Of a stretch of DNA of 64,000 nucleotides, positions 1 to 10,883 are shown in pieces. The stretch covers positions 186,001-250,000 of the forward strand of contig JALNQF010000045.1 of assembly GCA_028456385.1 (NCBI GenBank). Reading direction: 5' to 3'. A program made the position numbers and the translations under genes. The stretch is from Ophiosphaerella korrae. Lineage: Eukaryota > Ascomycota > Dothideomycetes > Pleosporales > Phaeosphaeriaceae. Each line of letters opens with the position of its first letter. The stretch's first letter is position 1. Under the pieces are notes generated by a model. That model had not been told where the DNA came from, ran no database searches, and worked only from the letters and a program-made list of their open reading frames with translations.

Positions 1-1259
1 TATAGATCCAACTTGGCTAGTAATTGTGTTAGCTGTTTGTTTGAAGTCAATATACAGTTTGAGAAGGCTACCTACTTCGCACGGGTAGAGACAATACGAA
101 GATCGCTTCCAGTTCTTGATTAGAGCGTCAAATACAGTTTTAGAACTGTGAAGATATTGTGCTCTTCTTGTAATTTTAAACTTGAGTGAGCCTTTTTGGC
201 TGTAACGGTCGTCATGGTTCAGTTTTTCGTACAGCGCCATGGAAAGGAGAATGTATCCTGTTACCATGATATTGTCGCGTATGACGGGATCCCAATTCTG
301 CAATCAAACGATCAATTTCGTCATTAATGATAAAGGATTATGAATTATGCACAAACTTACGAGCGTGCATTTTCCCCATAGTGATTCCCACTTCCAAAAA
401 CCCATTACGTCCTCTGTTGTACTTTTATCTATTAGGTTTGCTTGTGCTTCTTTGATATAGCCTTGAAAGTTAGGCATATAAAACTTCTGAACAAAGGCCA
501 AGGTATATTGGAGGTTATATATTTGATACCGCAAGGCTGCCGTTTGAAACTGATCGATATGAGTGTAGTTAGACCAGTCTTCTATATCTTGATAAGCAAT
601 TTGTACGAAGTGCTGCAGAATGCGCAGATCTCTTGTCGATAATTCTCTCTTTTCGATAGCGCTAGCCTTTGAAACTCGGGTACTCCAGGCGACATCCTCT
701 TCCCCAAGCAACAAGTTTCTGCTCTCTCGCAGGTCCACCGCACGGGAATGGCGCTTGTTGCCAGCAGTGATGAATGATACCACTATGATAAAGGCGTTCG
801 TCAACACTATAATTCCTGAAGGTTCCCAAATCGGTCCTCTGACTACAGCGGTGGATATGACAGCAGGAATAATCCAGTTTATTGGCAAAAAGATCACTCT
901 GCCGGCGGCAAACCAGGCAAATAGCGAAAGAGGGATGAAAGCGACCGATAGAAGAAGGCCGAATACTCCTGCAATTCCACCAACGGCGAGGAAACCAGCG
1001 CCAGGGAAAAGGCAGGAGAGTGCGGCCACTCTTACTCGATTGTTCTCAGACGCCCAGAAAAAATACATTCCGAAGACCGAGAGGAGTGTATAGCAGAGTT
1101 GTATCCTGCGTTGATATCTGGCTGTCACTTGTTGCTTTCCAGCAAAAGATGGGATAGAGAAATTATCGAAGGAACTCAACGCGGCTGTGCCTGTGGATTC
1201 TTAGCGATGAAAATCATGATAAACTTACACATACCCTTTTTGGATCCTACACGATTCAT
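1..1259 (-). CDS. Linalool dehydratase/isomerase (LDI)-like domain protein, truncated by window edge
   Basis: Partial gene; the 3' end lies left of the window. Inferred exons are 1259-1235, 1190-361, 297-76 and 16-<1, with introns of 44, 62-63 and 59 nt, and phases agree throughout. The long minus-strand frame has only a TTG start near 1179, so I take the ATG at 1259 in a small first exon with a GTATGT donor. The N-terminal part has about four hydrophobic segments. After it comes an LDI-type region: ALRYQIYNLQYTLAF, then FWKWESLWG, then NWDPVIRDNIMVTGY, then YCLYPCEPSWIY across the last junction. Bacterial LDI interconverts linalool, geraniol and myrcene, and fungal relatives often have an N-terminal membrane part. 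Here it ends a minus-strand series of diterpene genes, so a dehydration or isomerisation of an allylic alcohol is a plausible role, not a demonstrated one. No stop is visible in the part seen. Confidence 0.75.
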
Positions 1260-1699
1260 TGTGAACCTACAACTAAAGATGATTCAATCTTGTACTATAA
1301 TTTTGGAATTTTTTGTCTGCAGTCGTGAGATGGCTTCTACTGTTACCCTTTTATAATAATTGTGCTGCCGGAGGATATGAAAATTAGGATATCGGACCGA
1401 CTATTGATCGCGCTTCCTTGCACAGTACCTCTAAGATTCTCATTATATTTTACAGACCTTGCATCACTTGTATAATCGAAGAGAATCTGATAAGTAGCGA
1501 GAATGATGAGTGTATTGTATTATCTATTTGACAGCTACGTAACTAAGTAAAGTATCCTAGGTCGGTACATCCGAATATATGCTCAAAAAGATAAAGCAAG
1601 ATCATAATCTGTTACAGTTTCCTCTACAGGGTTTGCAATACAGTGATTTAAATAGCGAGACTGTTGGCATCAAACAGTACGTGTGTAATTCTTCTCGTT
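1260..1699. other. Intergenic, upstream of LDI-like gene
   Basis: About 440 bases between the start of the LDI-like gene and the 3' end of P450 A, both on the minus strand. AT-rich; no further coding potential recognised. It should hold the promoter of the LDI-like gene and the terminator of P450 A, but I see no clear motif for either. Confidence 0.5.
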
Positions 1700-3521
1700 C
1701 TATTTCCTCTTGATCGACAAAGGTTTCTCTGGATCCGGGAAGAAGTTCTTTGTTACAGCAAGGCTCTGATATCTCGCATCAAGCCCTCTTAATTTCGACT
1801 CACCGGGCATCCTTAGGTCGTAATCAAGGATCAGACGTAGTAAAATCAGTTTGATCTGGCTAGCAGCAAAGAACCGACCAGGGCATGCATGTCTTCCATA
1901 TCCAAAACCAATATTTGTCTCATTGACGGTCACAAACTGATGCCGAGCATGACCATTCACTGAATCTCCTATCCGAAGCTTGTAATGTCGGAAACCGTCG
2001 AAAGTTGAGCTTTCGGGGTAGTATTGTGAGTCGGCATAAGTTGGTTCTGAAGGAACCTCGATCAGAGCACCTTTCGGAATGTACTGACCGTTCGACAGGG
2101 TAAAGGGTTGGAGTACTCGACGGGTAAATGAAGCTGATAGAATTGGTAAATACGTATATTATATGACTTAACAGCTAGGACTTACTACAGGATGGTGGAT
2201 ACAGGCGAAAAACTTCCTTCATATAACTATCCAGCTTAATCATTTGCTGTAAGGTCCTCTGCGTGATTTGTCCACTGTTCTCATCTATTGAGTGGATTAC
2301 TTCTTCTCTTAACGGTTTGATATAGTCGGGAGTTACAGCCAAGGTATAAAGTATATTCGTTACTGTATTTGTCGTAGTGTGGATCGATACGAAAACTAGT
2401 ACAAGTTGCGCTCTGACAATCTGTTGCGTAGTTGTAATCCCGTACTCGTCTTTCCGGTCTAGGAGCCATTGGAGCATATCATCTGGCTTCTCCCAATTCT
2501 TATCATGCTTTTCAGCCTTAATTCTTTCCTCTATTACTGGCTTTAGCAGTCCTTCAGCCCTTTGTTCTAGGTCGCGCAACCTTTTTATCTCCCGGTAGCG
2601 ATGAACAAGAAAGGGTCGAACCCAGGGTTTAATATTCTTAATAACTTCAACAGCCTTGGATATGCATAAAGTATAATTGCATGCAATATCGAGGTATTCA
2701 GCTTTGGAGGAGAGATCTGGTCCAACAAAAATACTACCTGCTACAGTAGCAATAACTTTCATAACCAACGAATAGATATTGATATCAGTCCATTCAGTAC
2801 ATGGAGGGAGATGTTTTCGCAATGCCGCATCTGTATTCATACATATTGAAGAATTTAATTGAGCTGTAGTAGGATCAGCCGGCTGCGCCGTATCATTTCA
2901 TTGATTAACATACGTAGTGCGAATGTAAGATCTGATCGTATACAGTGAGTTGGGAAGTCAAGTTCACACATTAAGTTAGTGTATTTTGCCTCCATATCCT
3001 ATAGCATATTAATTATTAGAACCCAAACTCCTCAATGATCAGCATACCTTCTCAACAGATTTGTTAAAACTGACTACTTTATCCGGAAGTCTCCTAAGTT
3101 CAGGCAGGAATTTTATCGGGATTACGATTGTTTGGTTTCCTAAAGTATTTTAACAACATGGGTTCAAAGTCGGGTACAAGATAGCCTACCATCGGACGTT
3201 GTCATGCGGTACACTGAGTCTTTAAACTATAGGTAGATTAGATAATCACAGGCTAAGAGTTCTGATGAGACTTACAAGCTTGTAGCTAGCTCTATATAGC
3301 TTCTGTGCCCCTGTACGGTAGATTTAACGTTGCTTTGCCAGACTTGTCGGGCCTCTGTATACTGGAAGTTTTGAAAAGTACCAGAATTTTTGGAATTTTT
3401 CAACATAAGCAAACAGTACAGTAGCAATTGCAGCTAGTATCAAGGCTTTTAAATAAGGCTGCCAGCCAAATAGAGCAATAGGCGTTGCTATAATGCTGTC
3501 ATAAGAGCTCGCGGTATCCAT
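1700..3521 (-). pseudogene. Cytochrome P450 A (CYP68/CYP503-like), one in-frame stop
   Basis: Six exons reconstruct a full-length P450 of 523 codons: 3521-3276, 3226-3190, 3139-3048, 2998-2914, 2863-2186 and 2133-1700. All phases agree and every junction has GT/AG. It has an N-terminal membrane anchor (about residues 22-45), an I-helix region with SIHTTTNT, the ExxR motif in KEVFR, and the heme loop FGYGRHACPGRFF with Cys near residue 463. The type resembles fungal diterpene P450s of gibberellin and related clusters, microsomal monooxygenases acting on the cyclase product. Codon 66 (3326-3324) is TAA, inside the otherwise well-conserved stretch between SLAKQR and YRTGAQKLYRASY. A change from CAA is one C-to-T transition. 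All splice sites survive, so the loss looks recent, or it could be a sequence error. A TATA-like TCTATAAAAG lies at 3646-3637. Confidence 0.85.
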
Positions 3522-4779
3522 TTGCGTAACGATCTAGAAGCTAGCAAGACTGATCTATTGATCTTGAATAAATAGATGTTCAGGTAGGAAAAGCGGTGCG
3601 ATTTAATCAGTTACAAGACCACCTCAAAACTTAGAGCTTTTATAGAGCCTTGAGTGATAGTATATAACGTAGATTAAACGTCAGAGTTTTTGGCCCACAT
3701 CGTGGGAGACTTGCGCCGGAAATGAAGTATACCGCTAAATTATGATAGGATACAGAAACTTTCGTACTAGGGGCACACAGATTAGACTCAAACAAAATTT
3801 GAACTGATTTGATCTCCAGCGCAGGCCCCTTGCCCTAACGCGGTCCGAACACTGCTTTTGCCTGTTATTGTCATAATTGAATGGGCTTTTGTTCTGGGCA
3901 ATAGTAGATGCCACCATCACAACTTTACAGCTGGTGATTGTAATTTTTGACTGTGTTCTTTCTTCGCTTGAGGGCAGAATTGCGCGACAATCCCGAGCAA
4001 CCTTCAGAAGTACGCGACTATGCTGGTTGCTTGTACCTGGATTTTCGCATTATTTTGAATCCCAGTCAGACACAGGTGCAAGAAACTACGCTATCGGTTT
4101 GACTCTCAAATTTCTACTTGCAGACACAGTCTCTTTTGCTGCGTCGCGCACAAACTTACTAGGTGAGTTAGTGTATGGTAGCCCTGTCAAGTTCGCTGCG
4201 TGTTATCCTAAGGCGTTGCCGTAGTGTCCTTCTTAGCTCATTGCCTAGGTATCTGCAATGCCACCCCGCTTGTTCGCGGGCGATCCTTATTGGTGATGTA
4301 GAAATACACTGCGAAGTAGGTTACAACCTCTGCTATCAAGATTTTGTCTGGGTCGGGGCTTGTGTCACGATATGGGGTTGCCGTGGGGATTGTCCATCAG
4401 AGTAATACACTACCTTTAAACGCTTGTATCTTTGTGCATCTAAGATATTGGAATTCATAGCAGTAACTGCAATATAAAAGAGCTTATTACAGGCTTTAGA
4501 GGGGTCTTATCTGGTGTGCCGTACGCAGTTGTATGAAGCCCGCAGATGTGCTTGCAAACCATTCTAGCCTTGATTGTATAAACAACAATTCTTTAGATCT
4601 GAATAGGGCCTGTATATCACATTCAACAACAAATATTGTAATGAAAAATCATGAATGAAGTTATGCCTTCTAGGTTGTCTACCTTTCCCTGTACTCGCCA
4701 GACAGCATTTTTACTGGTGTAGCGAGGAGATCCTAGGGTCTCGGTTAAAGAATTGACAAACTATCCAGCGGATACAAGT
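3522..4779. other. Intergenic between P450 A and P450 B
   Basis: About 1.26 kb. Contains the TATA-like site of P450 A near 3640 (minus strand). Short open frames on the plus strand at 3877-4405 have no recognisable family features and I do not call them genes. Confidence 0.45.
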
Positions 4780-6401
4780 CTATAGCACCATTTCCCTAAC
4801 AGTGTCCTCCACTGTTCTCCTCCGCATCATTAGTCTTGCTTTACGATCTGGGTACATATCGCTATCAATTGTGAAATTTTGAGGCCTTCCACAGCCGTTG
4901 GGATGTTTCCAGTCGTATTTTAAAAGCAAATGCGCCAGTATCATCTTAATTTCGTTCGAAACAAAGAATCTTCCAGGACAAGCGTATTTCCCGTGACCAA
5001 AGGTCATGTGTGTTGAATCAGTCATTGCGAAAAGGTATTTCTGCGCATTCTCTGGGCTTTTCCGAAGCCGTGCATAGCGCCAGGGGTCATAAACGTTAGG
5101 GTCTGCACCGGGTACTTTTGATTGGTCGTGAAGGATGGCATATTGAGGAACTGCTATGCGTGTACCAGCTGGGAGATATACACCATTAGAGTGTTATCGA
5201 ACAGGGAAGAATACGATTAAATGTGAGTAGGAACACAGGGTTCATCCTTTGTGATTCTTTCAGCAAGCTGTCCATGTCGAATAGCTTGAGCAAAATGCCT
5301 TTGTGCCAAGAGTCTTCAGTGCTGAGCACTGAAACTAGTTCGGAACGGATAGAGGATGCATGTTCTGGATGACTACATAAGTCGAACAGGGCATGAGCCG
5401 TCGTAAGTGCTGTAGTGTGGATGGCCGCAAGGCTTAAGATCAACATTCTTTGGGCAAGATTGTTGACTTTTAGTTCGTTCGTGTTGGCAAAATCCATCAT
5501 CCACTGCAAAATGTCTTCAGATCGTTCTGATTCATTTTCACCCGAAGTTTCGTTGCCAGGATGGCGCTGCGATGTCAGCTTTGTAATGATAAGACGCGCA
5601 TCCCGGATGTTTCCGAGCAATTTATGGTACGAGGGTAATGTTGGCGCAATAAAGGGCCTTAGCAAGTAAGGGACGAATCTCAAGATGAATCCGGTAGTGA
5701 AAACGTTCTCGGTATATTGCTGTGTGACAGCAAGCCACTTTTCATTGCGGCACTCGCCAGGGCCAATCCAAATCCGCGCAACGAGACGTGAGATAATGCG
5801 TGCGAGTATGGAAACGATATCCACCTCAATCCATTCTTTTTCGTTGCAATACGGGAGTTCTTGATGCAGAGCAAAGTCGAGCTCACTCTTCATCGTTGGG
5901 ACCAATGCGCCGAGATTTGGCGTCAGCTTTTGTTGTAGCACTCGATTTTGTAAATCGCTTTCAAGAAAGACTTTTCCACGGGTGTACTCGCTAGCGAGGT
6001 CTTTGAGGAAAGGTTCAACAGAACGCATAACATCATTTGTCTTAGCCCGTATCTCATCTAGATATTTCGGTTTGGTAATGACAACTACGTCACTTCCAAA
6101 ACGGTGAATCACGAACCCGTCTGGATACTATACAGTCTTTAGTCCTCAAAACCAGCGCTACTTTCTAAGTTATAAGGGCACATACTTTATTGTAGCCTTC
6201 CTGAATGATGGCTCGACTCCCGCGTATGAATCGCAAGCGCACGAACAACGAAGGCTCAAATCTACTGCGGTAACCGGCTACGGGGAGGTTGATTTTATGA
6301 TAAGTCGTCTTGAAGTAACCTAATAGGACGACCACGAACAACGTCGTAAGGGCCTGTGGTAACTGTTTGAATACCCAGATCTGTTCACTGGCTAGCGCCA
6401 T
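4780..6401 (-). pseudogene. Cytochrome P450 B (CYP503/ent-kaurene-oxidase-like), one frameshift
   Basis: Two exons, 6401-6186 (ATG start) and 6127-4780, separated by one intron with GTATGT and CTGTATAG ends. The product would be about 521 residues: membrane anchor near residues 15-35, the LQNRVLQQKLTPNLG region, the I-helix AAIHTTALTT, KESQR (ExxR) and the heme loop FGHGKYACPGRFF near residue 455. Style and length match fungal P450s that oxidise ent-kaurene-type diterpenes. At 5186-5190 the reading frame shifts. The first frame ends in TAA just after NRILPCSITL, and the conserved sequence NGVYLPAGTRIAVPQ resumes at once in another frame. The coding length is 3n+1, so two bases are missing or one is extra. 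No intron can explain the shift. Either the gene is dead or there is an assembly error. Confidence 0.85.
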
Positions 6402-6572
6402 CGGTACTTTGTCTAATAGTTGGTATCAAAATGTGCTTTCAGTTGATAAAAGATAGGGGAAAATATAGCGCAAAAAGATATCAGTGCTAGGTCCTCTTAA
6501 ATACATATGATATTCTACTCTGGTATCAGTTTTGTTTGTAAACCAAAGCACAGGGGCTGCTCTAGTACCAGA

Positions 6573-7042
6573 TCAACAACCAGGGGCCTCTAAATAGCGT
6601 TTGCATCTGCATCTTCGTATTCTTTCTGTGGAACTTCTTGGTGCCAGTCACATCCTAGACGAATCATGTAAGAATTTTACATTTTCAGCTCTTTCGTTAT
6701 CGTACCTCGTAGTGACACAGCTGTGTGTGTCATTATAGTTCTCTTAGTCGCACCATGCCAGTGTTTCTCCCCACCCGAAATATGTACCACGTCACCAACT
6801 CGTAGTCTTCGTGGCGCCTACCCCTCAGAGCAAATAAGCCCCTCGCCCATGGTAACGAATAGTATCTGCCCGGTTTCATGCGTATGCCAGAACGTTCGAG
6901 CACCTGGAGCAAAAGTAATATTCCCACAAGCACAACCACTGTTGTCAAGGAATATCAAATCTGCATAAACATCCCCGACAAAGGTCTTTGACATTTTCAT
7001 AGTTTCTGATTCGCACTTATGTGCGAACTGAACAAGCTGCAT
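6573..7042 (-). pseudogene. Small cupin-domain protein, one in-frame TAG
   Basis: Exons 7042-6706 and 6655-6573, intron with GTACGA donor and TCTAG acceptor, about 139 codons. I chose the ATG at 7042, which gives MQLVQFAHKC. The sequence has the two cupin motifs: ARTFWHTHETGQILFV with GEG, and RRLRVGDVVHISGGEKHWHG. The family is the single-domain cupin_2 type with a His-rich metal site. Related proteins in fungal clusters act as isomerases, cyclases or oxygenases, so the reaction is not predictable. TAG at 6820-6818 interrupts the chain directly between GEGLICSEG and APRRLRVGDVV; CAG to TAG would be a single transition. The gene lies 171 bp upstream of P450 B on the same strand. Confidence 0.75.
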
Positions 7043-7566
7043 ACTGATAGGAGAAGGAGTATTAAATATGCTTTGTGTGTGGCTCTGATTGAAGATATTT
7101 TGGAGGAGGCAGTAATTGTGGATAATGAAAGAGTTTTGGAGAATATCCTCAGAATAAATAGAACAGTGAAGGACACAATATTTACAGGATATTAGCACGT
7201 CGATCTGCATCTCTACAGTGTGGCTGCTTTCTTTGGTCAACTCAAACATGCAAATGGTGCGCCCTAGTTTGCGGAGAACATCACACCCCATGGATCTGAA
7301 ACGACACGCCGATAGCCTGTATTACCCGGTGTCATTTCGTCAGTCCGAGCGCTCTTTTGGAAATATTTTAGCAAAGAGCTGCACGCTACGATTAACCGGA
7401 CGAAAGATCCTGTTGCATTGAAAAAATTCATGGACACGCTCGTGAAGGCTCGCGGCTAAGACGTACAAATTCTATAGGATGAGCTGCACGGTCATGCTAT
7501 AGCCTGATTATTGAGCCTCGCCAATAGATGGATTATTTTACAGTTTTAATTTGGTGCTAAAATGAA
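7043..7566. other. Intergenic between cyclase 3' end and cupin gene
   Basis: About 520 bases. No further gene seen. It should contain the cyclase terminator and the cupin promoter, and I cannot place either precisely. Confidence 0.45.
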
Positions 7567-10500
7567 TTACTTGTGGCCATTCAGTTGGACCTTGGCAGAC
7601 AGGTCATGGAGATTATACAATTGATCGAAGACGGAACTGACATCGCAAAATAACCGCACAATGTGGAATTTTCGCCTAGAAAATGAGGCATCCAACTCAT
7701 TTGGGTATCTGTCAAGTAGTTCTTTCTCGAGGTTTTGAAGAGTGCGTTCAACACAACTTTCCTCGTACTCTGCCAGCGACTTTAGAGCGCTCCTCTGACC
7801 AGCCAATTCGATTACTGTTCCGTTATGAAACTCAGGGAAATGGATCGAGTTCAGATTACGTTCCTCGATATCTCTGTCTATCGAAGCGAGATCGTTGTAC
7901 ATGCGTTGTTTGGTCGCCAAGTGTCGGGATAGGGCAGCAGCGAAATAATTCTCTACTGGAGAAGCAAACAGCTGAGCACCCTCTCCGAGATTTCCGGAGA
8001 TCCAGCAGCAAGCCCAGGCGAATGAATATGGAGTTGAAACGTGATCTGCCGCTACGGTACGCACCCACTGGAAGAATGGCTTTGTTGTAACATACATGTG
8101 AGCCTGAATAAAGTTAACGCTCTGGGTCAAGTGGAAAAAATCCATGATATCTGGTTGAGCACATACCTGGTCGTTGCTCTGTTGACGGAACTTAGCGTTA
8201 TCCTCCATCTGCACAGCTTGTGTGTGTAGGAAGCTGCGGAATTCATGTTGGAGATACTTCTGATCTTGTGCATTTGCTTTACGAATGCTTTCGTGTTGAA
8301 ACACAAGATTTGAAAGGTGTAGTAACAGCTTAGATACCTAGAAGAGATAGTAAGACTCTAATTACTTCATATCCGGTAGCAAGTCAAGAAAAAATACGCA
8401 ATGTACCATACCTCAGGATGTTCAGATAGTGTAAGATCTGCCTCTTTCACCGGAGCATGATCACTTAAATTTGTTTTTTCTCCTCTCGTAACAGCTTCTA
8501 TGGCGCGGTTGATGAGTAAGTGCAATGAATGCGGACTGCCAGTATATACGGGCGTCGCCACAGCTTCCATAAACTCATCCGCCTGAAAGTTAACTAGTGT
8601 CATCACCAACATATCAAATATAAATGCCGGGCAAACCTGGCTACCTGAACGATAATTGGATCCGATCCATGGAAAAGGGAGTAGATTAAAATAGGTATCT
8701 TTCGTCAGGCGGGGATCATCGCGTGGAAAGAAGTCAAGCCGTCGAGCGCGAAGGATTGGTACAAATAGAGCTGTCTCGACCAGTGATGCCAGTAAGAGCC
8801 AGTCTGAAAAAGTCGAAAAGTGCTTAGAGCGCTTCAAGAGCGGCAGATACTGTTTCGTGCTCAGGATCCCGCTGTGGAGACTCGCATTGGAGCATATCTC
8901 AGTGCGGCTCTTTGAGGTGAACAGTGCCGCTAGGACGTATGCCGCAGACACAAACTTTACGAAATATCTTGTTTTCGATGTCCAGTGTCTATTATAAATA
9001 TGGATTTCGCGGTTTTGCAAGTATGCAGTCCCTTTACCCACTGAACTTCTTAGACGCGACTCAAAGTCTGCAGTTTCATTAGACATTTATCGAAGGAAAA
9101 ACCATAATCAGCCTGTTTTTTGAAAGCGTGGAAACATACCGGAAAAGAAATCTAATCGGCCCGCTTCACGCAATGTGAGAACTGCAAAAGCTGTCTGATC
9201 GGGGCAGTTGTTCCAGGATCCATTGTCCCGCTGCTCAATCAGTGTTCTGATACCAGCCTGAAATATGGTTATATAAATCCGTTGAATCATAATTTGGTCC
9301 AGCAGATCTGAGGATACTGTGGATCCAATATTCGACAAAAGTTCTGTGAGCGCCTGCACTAACAGCATTCTGGCGTACAAATGGCTCAAGTGCTGAAAAG
9401 GCTGTAAGTAAGGAAAAATCAACTATTCGCTCGAAGAGGTGAACGACTTACCCATTTATCTTTTAAATTACCATCACAATTCCACCAGCAATCAACTATG
9501 AATGTTGCTGCCTTGAGAATTTGCTTCGCGTATCGCGAATCGTTCGTCCATGCTAATAGCGCCAGAAGAACGTGGCAATTAGAGGTAAGGCTTCGGTCGC
9601 GCTCCCCACCAAACGTGCAGAATGCATCAGGTCTCTCAAGGACCTTTATCATTGCGTCTGGAGATATTCCATCATCTTTTCCAATGTACTTCAATGTAAG
9701 AAGACCTTTTGCCGTGTCATCGACGTCAATTGCGCTCTGGTTTCGTTAGCAACGTGATCAAATCTAGCAAATCATTCCTGACAGCAGTCACAAAAACGTA
9801 CAGGGGCTTCAATTTCAAAGTTAGCATTCAATAGAAACCACGAGTTAAGAATTCTTACCAAATCCAATGACGCCTCCGTCTCCAATAAATCCAGCTTTGA
9901 CAATCTCAGCTATGTTCGTTACAGTGTCAATATCAAAGTCATTTAGGCGGAAACCAGCCTCCATCAAGGTGGCTAGGACCCAATTAAACTCGAAATAATG
10001 AATAGGAAACGTTCCGGGGACCCCACCATCTCCACGGCCTGTGCTTTCCGTGACGACATGGGTAAGATATGCCTCAGCATCTGGATCCCACGTTTTCGAA
10101 TTCATCAGGTATGCAGCTGTTGATGAAGGTGAGGCCATCATAGAGCCATTGAATAGATGATGTGACACCTTGTCGAAATCGATCCTGCCAATGAAGGCCT
10201 CGAGCGAGTGAAGCACCGAGGATGGATGTTTCCCATATAGATGCTCAGGGCGGAACCGAGAGAGCTTAGTCTCAGACATTTTTGTCAGGAGATCCTTGTA
10301 TTTGAAATCAAAGTCGAGTGACGGGTCTGCCTGCCTAAGATATTGAAGTAATGCAGGTACAATCAATTCAACCCCAATGTGGTTTGTGACGGCTATGTCG
10401 TTCCAATTTGAAAGTTGGTGGCGTAGGGATTGGGAGGCCATAAAAATTCGTCGTGTTACTTCTTGCACAGAATAATCTTTTATCTGCAACGGCTCTGTAT

Positions 10501-10883
10501 TGTGTCTCAAAAGAGCCAATAATGCTGCTGCTGTGTCTAAAATTCCTGCCGTCTGAGAAATCTTATCGATGCCCCAACTTCCATCGGATCTTTGGTTGCG
10601 TAAAAGATAGTTAAAACACTGGGGGAAAAGCCATCTCTTTCCCTCATGTGTTGTCTTCGTAATCTGTCTCTATCAGCTGAGATCGGCTTATAGAAAATGT
10701 TGAATGAAAGTGGTCCTCTGAAAAGGGCCTACGTACCATAGAAACCTACGCGGTATCATAAGTCTGGCAACTAGCTGTCGAGAGCCCATACTTCATGTCG
10801 AATGAGTCCCATATGCGCTGTACTAATGATCGAGCGAGGAATGGAAGGTCAAAATTGTCAGATTCGGAACAGATAGCGGACAT
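7567..10883 (-). CDS. Bifunctional diterpene cyclase, CPS/KS type, with one premature TAG
   Basis: Eight exons give 955 residues, the usual size for fungal copalyl diphosphate/kaurene-type cyclases: 10883-10737, 10663-9859, 9806-9802, 9736-9452, 9401-9140, 9067-8412, 8337-8167 and 8103-7567. All phases agree. The N-terminal beta-gamma half has SDGSWG and the class II acid motif DVDDTAK at about 323-329, which protonates GGPP. The C-terminal alpha half has DEFMEA at about 665, the fungal class I motif for diphosphate ionisation, so both active sites are present. The ring system formed cannot be read from sequence. Codon 46 is TAG (10748-10746) in YDTA-stop-VSM, where the family has Trp. The intron that follows may have an alternative in-frame splice that skips this codon, so I keep it as a CDS. 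Exon 3 is only 5 nt. The intron at 8166-8104 is 63 nt, in frame and stop-free, so retention is possible. Confidence 0.85.
9802..9806 (-). other. 5-nt micro-exon of the diterpene cyclase
   Basis: Five bases (CCCCT on the coding strand) lie between two introns of 52 and 65 nt. Both introns have GT donors, AG acceptors and a TGCTAAC branch site. Including the five bases joins IGF to AP in the conserved GFAP segment before DVDD and keeps the frame. No single intron that skips them restores the frame. Confidence 0.75.

Noticed and set aside
3342..3374. A possible 33-nt intron in P450 A (GTCTGG ... TACAG) that would remove the stop in frame
   Set aside because: Shorter than known functional fungal introns, weak donor, and no branch site; the nonsense codon is the simpler reading.
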